Shown here: piece by piece, positions 6,233 through 13,110 of the stretch | How positions within the stretch are numbered: the stretch's first letter is position 1 | Layout: each line of letters starts with the position of its first letter | From: an uncultured Oscillospiraceae bacterium | GTDB lineage: Bacteria > Bacillota > Clostridia > Oscillospirales > Oscillospiraceae | DNA: 14,201 nucleotides | NCBI GenBank assembly: GCA_934572365.1 | Contig: CAKTKX010000019.1 | Coordinates: 1 to 14,201, forward strand | Reading direction: 5' to 3' | Made by a program: the position numbers and the translations under genes | Notes under the pieces: generated by a model | Databases searched by the model: none | Seen by the model: only the letters and a program-made list of their open reading frames with translations | What the model was told of the DNA's origin: nothing

Positions 6233-7042
6233 ATGACTCTGTTGATAATTGTATTGATTCTCGCGCTATTGTGGGTGCTGGCCGTCCAAGGGCGGAGCAG
6301 CCATCCCGGCATGAAGGCGCTGCAAGGGTGGAACTACGCCCACCGGGGGCTTCACGGCGACGGCGCTGCCGAAAACTCCATGACCGCCTTCCGCCTTGCC
6401 GTGGAGAACGGCTACGGCATGGAGTTTGACCTGCATCTATTAAAAGACGGCAACCTTGGCGTGATGCACGATTCCCTTCTTAACCGCACCACCGGGCAGG
6501 CCGGGCGCATCGAAGACCTGTATACGCAAGACCTGAAAAACTACCGCCTGGAAAACACGGAGGATACCATCCCAAAATTCCTGGACGTCCTGACGCTGGT
6601 AGACGGAAAGGTTCCCCTCATCATTGAGCTGAAGCCGGAGGACGGCAATCACGCAAAGCTCGCCGAGACGGCCTGCAACATGCTGAAAGGCTACAAGGGC
6701 GTATACTGCATCGAGTCCTTCGACCCCCGGTGCATTGCCTGGCTGCGGAAAAACCGGCCGGACATCATTCGCGGGCAGCTTTCGGAGAATTTCTTCCGGG
6801 ATCGCACCGATCTTTCGGACACGCTGAAATTCCTGCTGACCCATAACCTTGCAAACTTCCTGTCCCGCCCCGATTTTATTGCCTATAAGTTCGCCGACCG
6901 GAACAGCACGATAAGCAACTGGCTCTGCCGCAAGCTGTGGCGGGTTCAGGGCGTCAGCTGGACGCTGCGGAGCAAGGAAGACCACGATACCGCCCTGAAA
7001 GAGGGCTGGCTGTCTATTTTTGAAGGTTTCCGTCCACAATGA
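6233..7042 (+). CDS. Glycerophosphodiester phosphodiesterase, membrane-anchored (GlpQ/UgpQ-type domain)
   Basis: This 269-residue protein has an N-terminal hydrophobic anchor (2-18) followed by a GDPD TIM barrel. Seen in order are AHRGLHG (His37, Arg38), AENSMTAF, MEFDLHLLKDG (Glu64, Asp66 as metal ligands), VMHD (His79) as the second catalytic His, and LIIELKPE (Glu132, Lys134), then the IESFDP strand and the late GVSWTLRSKED. The family hydrolyses glycerophosphodiesters to glycerol-3-phosphate and an alcohol. The barrel is probably held at the membrane; its side is not proven, since the short N-terminus MTLL gives no strong topology signal. GGAGGG (6221-6226) lies 6 nt before ATG 6233. It is the second gene of the MFS operon and is followed by a strong terminator. 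Confidence 0.87.
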   Translation: MTLLIIVLILALLWVLAVQGRSSHPGMKALQGWNYAHRGLHGDGAAENSMTAFRLAVENGYGMEFDLHLLKDGNLGVMHDSLLNRTTGQAGRIEDLYTQDLKNYRLENTEDTIPKFLDVLTLVDGKVPLIIELKPEDGNHAKLAETACNMLKGYKGVYCIESFDPRCIAWLRKNRPDIIRGQLSENFFRDRTDLSDTLKFLLTHNLANFLSRPDFIAYKFADRNSTISNWLCRKLWRVQGVSWTLRSKEDHDTALKEGWLSIFEGFRPQ

Positions 7043-7044
7043 TT

Positions 7045-7079
7045 AACCGCCGGGATTGGTTACAATCCCGGCGGTTTTA
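7045..7079 (+). terminator. Rho-independent terminator after the GDPD gene
   Basis: AACCGCCGGGATTG (7045-7058) and its exact complement (7063-7076) form a 14-bp stem with a GTTA loop, ending in TTTT. It begins 2 nt past the stop codon and isolates the MFS-GDPD operon from the MarR-ABC operon. Confidence 0.88.
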
Positions 7080-7118
7080 CGCCCTGTAGCCCCAGTTTGT
7101 AAACTTTTTATGACCATC

Positions 7119-7147
7119 TTGCAATTTGAAAAGGGATATGCTAATAT
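7119..7147 (+). promoter_or_regulatory. Promoter of the MarR-ABC exporter operon
   Basis: TTGCAA (7119-7124), a 17-bp spacer and TAATAT (7142-7147) with an upstream TGC (extended -10 style) form a plausible promoter. The -10 box overlaps the left arm of the palindromic operator, so a bound repressor would block RNA polymerase. An AGTTT-GT-AAACT palindrome at 7094-7105 lies further upstream and is of unknown meaning. Confidence 0.6.
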
Positions 7148-7164
7148 GTAGCACGCTACATATT
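7143..7164. promoter_or_regulatory. Perfect 22-bp palindrome, probable MarR operator
   Basis: AATATGTAGC (7143-7152) and its exact complement GCTACATATT (7155-7164) are separated by AC. The size, symmetry and position over the -10 box, about 8 bp before the regulator gene, are what a dimeric MarR winged-helix protein would bind. Autoregulation is inferred from position; binding is not shown. Confidence 0.75.
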
Positions 7165-7171
7165 ATTTGAG

Positions 7172-7642
7172 GTGGTGATCATCCTGACACATCACTATGG
7201 CTATCTTTTGAAGGTTCTCAGCGGCTGCATGAAGACCTCCATGGACAACACCTTTGCGTCCATGGACTTAACGTCCGCTCAGGGGCATATCATGGGCTAC
7301 CTCGCGCAGCGTTCTCAGCCGCCCTGCTCCCGGGACATTGAGGAAACCTTTCACCTGAGCCACCCCACCGTTTCGGGGCTGCTGTCCCGGCTGGAAAAGA
7401 AGGACTTCATCGAGCTTCGGCCGGACGAAACCGACCGCCGCTGCAAGCGCATCTATGTGCTGCCCAAGGGAGACGAGCTTCACGAGACCATGAACCGGGT
7501 CATTCTCGACAACGAAGCCCGGGTGGTGGCAGGCTTTTCCCCGGAGGAACGGGAGCTGTTCGCTTCCCTGCTCCTGCGCGCCATTGACAACATGGGCGCA
7601 AGCGCCTGTATCCGTAAAATCAAGGAGGAATCTGATCCATGA
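7172..7642 (+). CDS. MarR-family transcriptional repressor
   Basis: This is a 156-residue (or slightly shorter) dimeric winged-helix regulator. Helix 1 (10-30) is a dimer helix. LTSAQGHIMGYL (33-44), CSRDIEETFHL (52-62) and the recognition helix SHPTVSGLLSRLEKKDFI (63-80) are followed by the wing RPDETDRRCKRIYVLPKG with the conserved Asp-Arg. The C-terminal helices 102-148 complete the dimer region. The start is uncertain: GTG 7172 gives the longest frame, with GTG 7175 and CTG 7184 also in frame. GAGG (7169-7172) followed by GGTGATC (7174-7180) looks like an extended Shine-Dalgarno site, which would favour a start further downstream. It is first in the operon, overlaps the first ABC gene by ATGA, and probably represses the operon until a drug-like ligand binds. 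Confidence 0.88.
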   Translation: MVIILTHHYGYLLKVLSGCMKTSMDNTFASMDLTSAQGHIMGYLAQRSQPPCSRDIEETFHLSHPTVSGLLSRLEKKDFIELRPDETDRRCKRIYVLPKGDELHETMNRVILDNEARVVAGFSPEERELFASLLLRAIDNMGASACIRKIKEESDP

Positions 7643-9387
7643 TAAGAAGACTTTCCCGGTGCATCCGGGAATATAAGTGGGCGGCGCTGCTCAGCCCGCT
7701 GTGCATGGTCGGCGAGGTCGCCATGGAGGTGCTGATCCCCCTGGTCATGGCCGATCTGTACGACTACGGCATCAAGCTGCAGGACATGCAGGTGGTCGCA
7801 GCCAAGTCCGGCACCCTGGTGCTGTGCGCCCTGGCGTCGCTGTCTTTCGGCGTTCTGTCCGCCGCCTTCGCGTCCAAGGCCGGCACCGGCTTCGCTAGAA
7901 ATCTGCGCCACGATATGTACCATCAGGTGCAGGATTTCAGCTTTTCCAACATCGACAAATTTTCCACCGCATCCATCGTCACCCGGCTGACCTCCGACGT
8001 GGCGACCTTGCAGAACACCTTCCAGATGATGATCCGTATGGCCATCCGCTGCCCCATGATGCTGATTCTGGCGCTGGTTTCCGCCATGGGCATCAGCGTG
8101 CGGCTGAGTCTCGTGTACTGCGTGGCGCTGCCCATCCTGATCTGCGCCCTGCTTTGCCTGATTCCCAAGGTGTTCAAAATCTTCGACCGGGTCTTCCGCA
8201 CCTACGACAAGATGAACAATGTGGTGCAGGAGAACGTTCACGGTATCCGGGTGGTCAAATCCTTCGTCCGGGAAGACCGGGAGACCGAGAAATTCACCTC
8301 CGTGTCCGGCACCATTTATAAAGACTTCTGCAAGGCCGAGCGTATCATGTCCCTGGCAAACCCCATCATGCAGCTGTGCGTCTACGGCTGTATGCTGGCC
8401 ATTTCCTGGATCGGCGCGCACCTGGTCATTGCCTCCGGCAATAACCCCGACCTGGGTCTCACCACCGGCCAGCTCAGCTCCATGTTCACCTACACCAGCC
8501 AGATTCTTTCTTCTCTCATGATGCTGTCCATGGTGGCCGTCATGCTGACCATGAGCCGCGCCCCGCTGAAGCGGTGCTATGAGATCCTCACCGAGGAGCC
8601 GAACCTGACATCTCCCGCGGAAAACGCCGTCATGGAGGTTCCCGACGGCTCCATCGACTTTGAGAACGTGAGCTTCCGCTACTCCGCCACCGCCAGGCAC
8701 CGCGCATTGAAGGAAGTGAACCTTCACATCCCCTCCGGCGCAACGGTTGGCATTCTGGGCGGCACCGGCTCCAGCAAGAGCACCCTGGTGCAGCTGATTC
8801 CCCGCCTGTACGATGTCAGCGAAGGCACCTTGAAGGTTGGCGGCATCGACGTCCGGAAATACGATCTTGAGGTGCTTCGGGACAACGTGGCCATGGTGCT
8901 GCAGAAGAACGAGCTGTTCTCCGGCACCATCAAGGAAAACCTCCGCTGGGGCAACCCCAACGCCACCGACGAAGAGCTGGTTCACGCCTGTCGTCTGGCC
9001 TGCGCCGATGAATTCATCCAGGGCTTCCCCGACGGCTACGACACCCACATCGAGCAGGGCGGCACCAACGTCTCCGGCGGCCAGAAGCAGCGTCTTTGCA
9101 TCGCCCGGGCGCTGCTGAAAAAGCCCAAAATTCTCATTCTGGACGACTCTACTTCCGCCGTGGACACCCGCACCGACGCCATGATCCGTCAGGCCTTCCG
9201 GGAGGAGATCCCCGGCACCACCAAGCTCATCATCGCCCAGCGAATTGCCTCCGTGCAGGACGCGGACATGATCGTCGTCCTGGACAACGGCATGGTGAAG
9301 GACGTAGGCACCCATGAATCTCTGCTTGCCTCGTCGAAAATTTATCAGGAAGTCTACTACTCCCAGCAGAAAGGAGGGGAAGAATAA
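7639..9387 (+). CDS. ABC exporter half-transporter with degenerate ATP site (heterodimer subunit 1)
   Basis: This 582-residue half-transporter has an N-terminal six-helix exporter domain (about 12-310) and a C-terminal ATPase (338-575). The Walker A reads GGTGSSKST (374-382) with Ser in place of the usual third Gly. The Q-loop is Gln422 and the signature VSGGQ (478-482) is canonical. After Walker B LILD the catalytic Glu is replaced by Asp503 (LDDSTSAVD), and the switch His is replaced by Gln534 (IIAQRIAS). This subunit therefore supplies the non-hydrolytic site and a working signature motif to its partner, as in heterodimeric multidrug exporters such as BmrCD, LmrCD or TM287/288. AAGGAGG (7622-7628) precedes ATG 7639, which overlaps the MarR stop. 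Its stop overlaps the next ATG (TAATG). Substrate unknown. Confidence 0.9.
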   Translation: MIRRLSRCIREYKWAALLSPLCMVGEVAMEVLIPLVMADLYDYGIKLQDMQVVAAKSGTLVLCALASLSFGVLSAAFASKAGTGFARNLRHDMYHQVQDFSFSNIDKFSTASIVTRLTSDVATLQNTFQMMIRMAIRCPMMLILALVSAMGISVRLSLVYCVALPILICALLCLIPKVFKIFDRVFRTYDKMNNVVQENVHGIRVVKSFVREDRETEKFTSVSGTIYKDFCKAERIMSLANPIMQLCVYGCMLAISWIGAHLVIASGNNPDLGLTTGQLSSMFTYTSQILSSLMMLSMVAVMLTMSRAPLKRCYEILTEEPNLTSPAENAVMEVPDGSIDFENVSFRYSATARHRALKEVNLHIPSGATVGILGGTGSSKSTLVQLIPRLYDVSEGTLKVGGIDVRKYDLEVLRDNVAMVLQKNELFSGTIKENLRWGNPNATDEELVHACRLACADEFIQGFPDGYDTHIEQGGTNVSGGQKQRLCIARALLKKPKILILDDSTSAVDTRTDAMIRQAFREEIPGTTKLIIAQRIASVQDADMIVVLDNGMVKDVGTHESLLASSKIYQEVYYSQQKGGEE

Positions 9388-11285
9388 TGCCTCCTGTCAG
9401 AATGCGCGGCGACGGCCGCAAGGCCAAAAACCCCAAGAAGACCCTTCTGCGGCTGCTTAGCTACATGAAGCCCTATCTTCCCACTCTGGGCGTGGTGCTG
9501 GTGTGCATCATCGCCAACGCCGTCGCCCAGACCACCGGCAGCCGCTCCCTGGGTACCCTGGTGGACAGCTATATCCTGCCTATGGTGCAGGATGGCTCCA
9601 CGGATTTTTCTTCCCTGTGGGGATATCTCACCAGGCTTGCCTGCATCTTTGCCGTGGGCATGGTTTCGTCCTTCCTGTTCATGTTCCTGATGGTCAAGGT
9701 CAGCCAGGGCACCCAGAAGCACATCCGGGACGAAATGTTCGCCCATATGCAGACCCTCCCTCTGCGGTATTTTGACACCAACACCGCCGGCAACATCATG
9801 TCCCGCTACACCAGCGATATCGACACCCTGCGGCAGATGATCTCCCAGTCCATTCCCCAGTGCGCATCCTCCCTGGTGACAATTGTGGTGGTCTTCGTGG
9901 GAATGCTGCAAACCTCCTGGCTGCTTACCATCGTGATGCTCTTTACCGTTACCGGCATCGTCTTCGTCACCATGAAGGTGGCAGGGAAGTCCGCCAAATA
10001 CTTTGTCGGTCAGCAGCAGGCGCTGGGCGCGCTGAACGGCTACGTGGAGGAAATGGTCAACGGCCAGAAGGTGGTCAAGGTCTTCACCCATGAGGAAGCC
10101 TGCAAGGAGCAGTTCGACAAGCTCAACGAGGAGCTGTGCCGCAACGCCCGTACCGCCGGAACCCTGTCCAACATGATGGGACCCATCAATAATAACCTGG
10201 GCTATGTCCAGTATGCCATCCTGGCCATCGTGGGCGGCGCGCTGTGCGTGCTGTCCGGCGGGAATATGCTGTCCCTTGGCAGCCTGATGAGCTTCATGCT
10301 CCTGTCCCGCTCCTTCAACATGCCCATCAGCCAGGTCTCCAACCAGATCAACGCCATTGTCATGGCGCTGGCCGGTGCGGAGCGCATCTTCGAGCTGATG
10401 GACGAACAGCCGGAGACGGACGACGGCTATGTCCAGCTGGTCAACGCCAAAATTGACGAAAACGGCAACATTACCGAGACCCCGGAGCATACCGGCCACT
10501 GGGCGTGGAAGCACCCCCACAAGGCGGACGGCACCGTTACCTATACCGAGCTGAAGGGCGACATCACCATGACCGACGTGGACTTTGGCTACGTCCCGGA
10601 GAAGCTGGTGCTCCACGACGTGACCCTGTACGCCAAGCCCGGCCAGAAGATTGCCTTTGTCGGCGCCACCGGCGCGGGCAAGACCACCATCACCAATCTC
10701 ATCAACCGCTTCTACGACATCGACGACGGCAAAATCCGCTACGACAACATCAACATCAACAAGATCCGCAAACCCGACCTTCGCCGGTCTCTCGGCATCG
10801 TCTTGCAGGACACCAATCTGTTCACCGGCACGGTGATGGACAACATCCGCTACGGCAAGCTGGACGCCACCGACGAGGAATGCATCCACGCGGCGAAGCT
10901 GGCAAACGCCCACGACTTTATCACCCGCCTGCCCGACGGCTACAACACCATGCTCACCGGCAACGGCGCCAGCCTGTCCCAGGGTCAGCGCCAGCTGATC
11001 GCCATTGCCCGGGCGGCCGTGGCCGATCCTCCCGTCATGATTCTGGACGAGGCAACCTCCTCCATCGACACCCGCACGGAAAAGCTGGTGCAGGACGGCA
11101 TGGATGCCCTGATGAAAGGGCGCACCACCTTCGTAATTGCTCACCGCCTGAGCACGGTCATGAACTCCGACTGCATCATGGTTCTCGACCATGGCCGCAT
11201 CATCGAGCGGGGCACCCACGAAGACCTGATTGCCCAGAAGGGCACCTACTATCAGCTCTACACCGGCGCGTTCGAGCTGGAATAA
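9387..11285 (+). CDS. ABC exporter half-transporter with canonical ATP site (heterodimer subunit 2)
   Basis: This 632-residue protein has an exporter membrane domain (about 28-330) and an ATPase domain (390-625). Walker A GATGAGKTT (426-434), Walker B VMILDE with catalytic Glu555, and switch His586 (IAHRLST) are intact. The signature is the non-canonical LSQGQ (530-534). With subunit 1 this gives one functional site (its own Walker motifs plus VSGGQ of subunit 1) and one degenerate site. An unusual 45-50 residue insertion, hydrophilic with HWAWKHPHK near 371-379, lies between the membrane and ATPase domains. AAGGAGG (9371-9377) is 9 nt before the ATG, and the start overlaps the preceding stop by 1 nt. 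Drug or lipid-like export is inferred from the family and the MarR control. Confidence 0.9.
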   Translation: MPPVRMRGDGRKAKNPKKTLLRLLSYMKPYLPTLGVVLVCIIANAVAQTTGSRSLGTLVDSYILPMVQDGSTDFSSLWGYLTRLACIFAVGMVSSFLFMFLMVKVSQGTQKHIRDEMFAHMQTLPLRYFDTNTAGNIMSRYTSDIDTLRQMISQSIPQCASSLVTIVVVFVGMLQTSWLLTIVMLFTVTGIVFVTMKVAGKSAKYFVGQQQALGALNGYVEEMVNGQKVVKVFTHEEACKEQFDKLNEELCRNARTAGTLSNMMGPINNNLGYVQYAILAIVGGALCVLSGGNMLSLGSLMSFMLLSRSFNMPISQVSNQINAIVMALAGAERIFELMDEQPETDDGYVQLVNAKIDENGNITETPEHTGHWAWKHPHKADGTVTYTELKGDITMTDVDFGYVPEKLVLHDVTLYAKPGQKIAFVGATGAGKTTITNLINRFYDIDDGKIRYDNININKIRKPDLRRSLGIVLQDTNLFTGTVMDNIRYGKLDATDEECIHAAKLANAHDFITRLPDGYNTMLTGNGASLSQGQRQLIAIARAAVADPPVMILDEATSSIDTRTEKLVQDGMDALMKGRTTFVIAHRLSTVMNSDCIMVLDHGRIIERGTHEDLIAQKGTYYQLYTGAFELE

Positions 11286-11287
11286 CA

Positions 11288-11325
11288 AAAAATCCCACGC
11301 AGTCGCAAGACTGCGTGGGATTTTT
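11288..11325. terminator. Bidirectional terminator between the ABC operon and the phage gene block
   Basis: AAAAATCCCACGCAGTC (11288-11304) and its exact complement (11309-11325) form a 17-bp stem with a GCAA loop. T runs are built in on both strands. It starts 2 nt past the ABC stop and 21 nt past the last phage gene's stop on the other strand. Confidence 0.88.
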
Positions 11326-11346
11326 CCTGTAAAGCGTATTTTGCCG

Positions 11347-11712
11347 TTACCTCGGCACCACGCCGTTGGTCTGCGCGCCGGTGAAGGTAAAGCGGTAGCT
11401 GACGTAGTTGTCCTTCGGCTCCTGGGTCATTTCCAGCCCGGTGAGATAGCAGTACCGGATGCCCCAGACGGGATGCTCCAGATTCCCCGGCGTCGTCTCC
11501 TGAAACAGCTTCGTCAGCTTCTTGAACTGGGTGAAAGCGTCGTCCCCGAAGAACGCCCCGGTGCCGGTGATGGTCAGCTTTTCCTCCCCCATGGCGTCAA
11601 AATAGTATTCTCCGTCGTCCCCCTTGGTGTAGTGGGGTTCCCGGAGATATTCCTCCTTGTACACCGTGGGATTGTGAGGCCAGACAAAGGTCTTGTATTT
11701 GAGCTTGTCCAT
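11347..11712 (-). CDS. Putative phage tail or neck protein
   Basis: This 121-residue protein contains VWPHNPTVYKEEYLREPHY near the start. It later has TGTGAFFGDDAFTQFKKLTKLF and a C-terminal NYVSYRFTFTGAQ, a beta-rich pattern resembling small tail-associated proteins of Firmicutes phages. I do not recognise a named family with certainty. The ATG at 11712 directly follows the upstream stop (TAAATG) and has GGAGG about 8 nt before it, so it is cotranscribed with the rest of the block. It is the last gene of the block; no tape-measure or baseplate gene follows, only the terminator shared with the ABC operon. Confidence 0.6.
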   Translation of the reverse strand: MDKLKYKTFVWPHNPTVYKEEYLREPHYTKGDDGEYYFDAMGEEKLTITGTGAFFGDDAFTQFKKLTKLFQETTPGNLEHPVWGIRYCYLTGLEMTQEPKDNYVSYRFTFTGAQTNGVVPR

Positions 11713-12423
11713 TTACTCGCCCTCCTGCTCCTGCCGCAGCATGGCAATGCCCTTGCGGATTTTTCGCAGTCCCTCTCTGGAAAATTCCCGCTTGACGGAC
11801 GTCCACCGGCAGTTGTAATACAGCTCCGTCTTGACGTCCGTGGAAATCTCCAGGGTAAACGCGCCCACCGGCTCCGCCTTCTCCGGCGTACCGGCGGGGA
11901 ACAGCTCCTCCAGCTGAATGTACCACAGGCTGCTCCCCTGACTGGCGCCCGCCGGAGCCGACTCGCCGGTGACGTACTCCGCCTGAACCCCCGACACCTC
12001 TTCCTCGGAAAAGGCGATGGCGTTGGGCTGGACGATGTCGTTGATGTACGCCCGGAACCCGGGGCCGAGGCTGCACTTGCTCGCCTCCGTCACACAGGTG
12101 AAGGTCGCCAGGATCGCCACCACGTACACCTGACTGATCCCGTCGTAAGTGCATCCGTTCTGCACGCACACAGCCCCCGACCAGCGCAGGATTTCCGTCG
12201 CCCGCAGAGCCTCCACCTCGCAGGCGGTGCCGCCCATGGCGGCGGGGCAGATGATGTTGACCTCCACCGTCACCGCCATGTTGGCTCTGTCCACCTTCTC
12301 AATGTGGACCGCCGCCACAGGCTTGGTGATCTGCGGGAATTTCTGCCCGGGGAAGGCCACGTCCGCCGTGAACTTCGCCTCCCGCAGCCGCCGCAGTACC
12401 AGCTCTAGGATTGAGATGCCCAA
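11713..12423 (-). CDS. Conserved phage-block protein, probable head/neck/tail component
   Basis: This protein has 236 residues if it starts at TTG 12423. An in-frame GTG at 12459 would give 248 residues but overlap the upstream gene by 55 nt rather than 19. The N-terminus GISILELVLRRLREAKFTAD is helical. The middle is beta-rich with VTVEVNIICPAAMGGTACE and several cysteines, and a basic C-terminal helix EGLRKIRKGIAMLRQEQEGE follows. I do not recognise a defined family. Its place between the head-tail connector genes and a tail-like gene suggests a neck, tail-terminator or tail-tube role (inference). Five cysteines in a phage structural protein are somewhat unusual. Confidence 0.5.
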   Translation of the reverse strand: MGISILELVLRRLREAKFTADVAFPGQKFPQITKPVAAVHIEKVDRANMAVTVEVNIICPAAMGGTACEVEALRATEILRWSGAVCVQNGCTYDGISQVYVVAILATFTCVTEASKCSLGPGFRAYINDIVQPNAIAFSEEEVSGVQAEYVTGESAPAGASQGSSLWYIQLEELFPAGTPEKAEPVGAFTLEISTDVKTELYYNCRWTSVKREFSREGLRKIRKGIAMLRQEQEGE

Positions 12424-12749
12424 GTATCGTTCACACCCTTCTCCACGCACAGCCCCCACTGATAAACCGGCTGATTGCGGTAGTAATAAAGCTCCGCCCG
12501 CCGGAACAGATACGTCTTATCCCCCAGGGTCAGCATATCCCCCTCCTGAACCTGAGCGCCGGCAGGGCCAAAGTAGGCGTACTGCCCCCGGGAGATCTCT
12601 CCCAGGAGCGTAGCCTCACTTTCCATGCTCTGCCAGCTTTTGGCATTTACCGCCCGGAAGAAAGCCCGGACGGTTTTCGTCTCAGTGCCGCTGGTAAGCG
12701 TCATATCCGTGCCGTACTGGGAGATGATCTTCTCAACCATTCTCCGCAT
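12405..12749 (-). CDS. Putative phage head-closure (stopper) protein
   Basis: This 114-residue protein begins MVEKIISQYGTDMTLTSG after a few residues and is rich in predicted beta strands. AFFRAVNAKSWQSMESEATLLGEISRGQYAYFGP is followed by QEGDMLTLGDKTYLFRRAELYYYRNQPVYQWGLC. The strand pattern and the GD...Y.F...E...... sequence are typical of small head-closure or head-tail joining proteins that follow the connector gene in siphophage-type modules. ATG 12749 lies 1 nt past the upstream stop (TGATATG) with a GGGGGG run upstream. The Met at codon 4 is an alternative. Assignment rests mainly on size, strand pattern and position. Confidence 0.55.
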   Translation of the reverse strand: MRRMVEKIISQYGTDMTLTSGTETKTVRAFFRAVNAKSWQSMESEATLLGEISRGQYAYFGPAGAQVQEGDMLTLGDKTYLFRRAELYYYRNQPVYQWGLCVEKGVNDTWASQS

Positions 12750-12750
12750 A

Positions 12751-13110
12751 TCAGACCCCCCGGAAGGAAAAGCCGTCCTTGAGATAAGGCGCGATCATCA
12801 GCTCTGCCTGACGCTGTAAGCACTGAGAAGCCGCGTCCCGATGATTGCTTCCCTGCTTCACCGTCAGATCCCCGGCCTTGAACTCCTCCACCTGAGCGTC
12901 GTCCACGCCGTTCAGCTGCGCCAGCGCCAGCAGACTGGCCGCGGCAATAAAATCCGCCTTGCAGTCCTCCGGCGTCAATCCCTCCCGCAGCCGCGCCGTC
13001 AGGGAGGAAACGGACGCGCCGCACAGCAGCTTCAGCAGATTGGTCTGCCGCTCGTCCAGATCTCCCGCCAGCAGCGCCGCCTGGGCGTAAACCTGTTCCG
13101 TCAGCGTCAT
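12751..13110 (-). CDS. Putative phage head-tail connector (adaptor) protein
   Basis: This 119-residue, mostly helical protein reads MTLTEQVYAQAALLAGDLDERQTNLLKLLCGASVSSLTARLREGLTPEDCKADFIAAASLLALAQ in outline, with a basic C-terminal half and the ending LKDGFSFRGV. A small all-helical protein just after the major capsid gene matches gp6-like head-tail connectors of HK97-type phages. ATG 13110 overlaps the capsid stop (ATGA), so translation is coupled. The family assignment is by position and helical character; no single diagnostic motif is visible. Confidence 0.6.
   Translation of the reverse strand: MTLTEQVYAQAALLAGDLDERQTNLLKLLCGASVSSLTARLREGLTPEDCKADFIAAASLLALAQLNGVDDAQVEEFKAGDLTVKQGSNHRDAASQCLQRQAELMIAPYLKDGFSFRGV

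Noticed and set aside
7480..11288. Two long - strand open frames (611 and 643 codons) opposite the ABC genes
   Set aside because: They are His/Gly/Asp/Val-rich shadows of GC-rich codons, lack ribosome sites and show no domain, while the + strand has full ABC motifs.
11288..11325. Phage attachment site at the ABC/phage junction
   Set aside because: The sequence is a perfect terminator hairpin; no second copy or integrase is in the window to support an att site.
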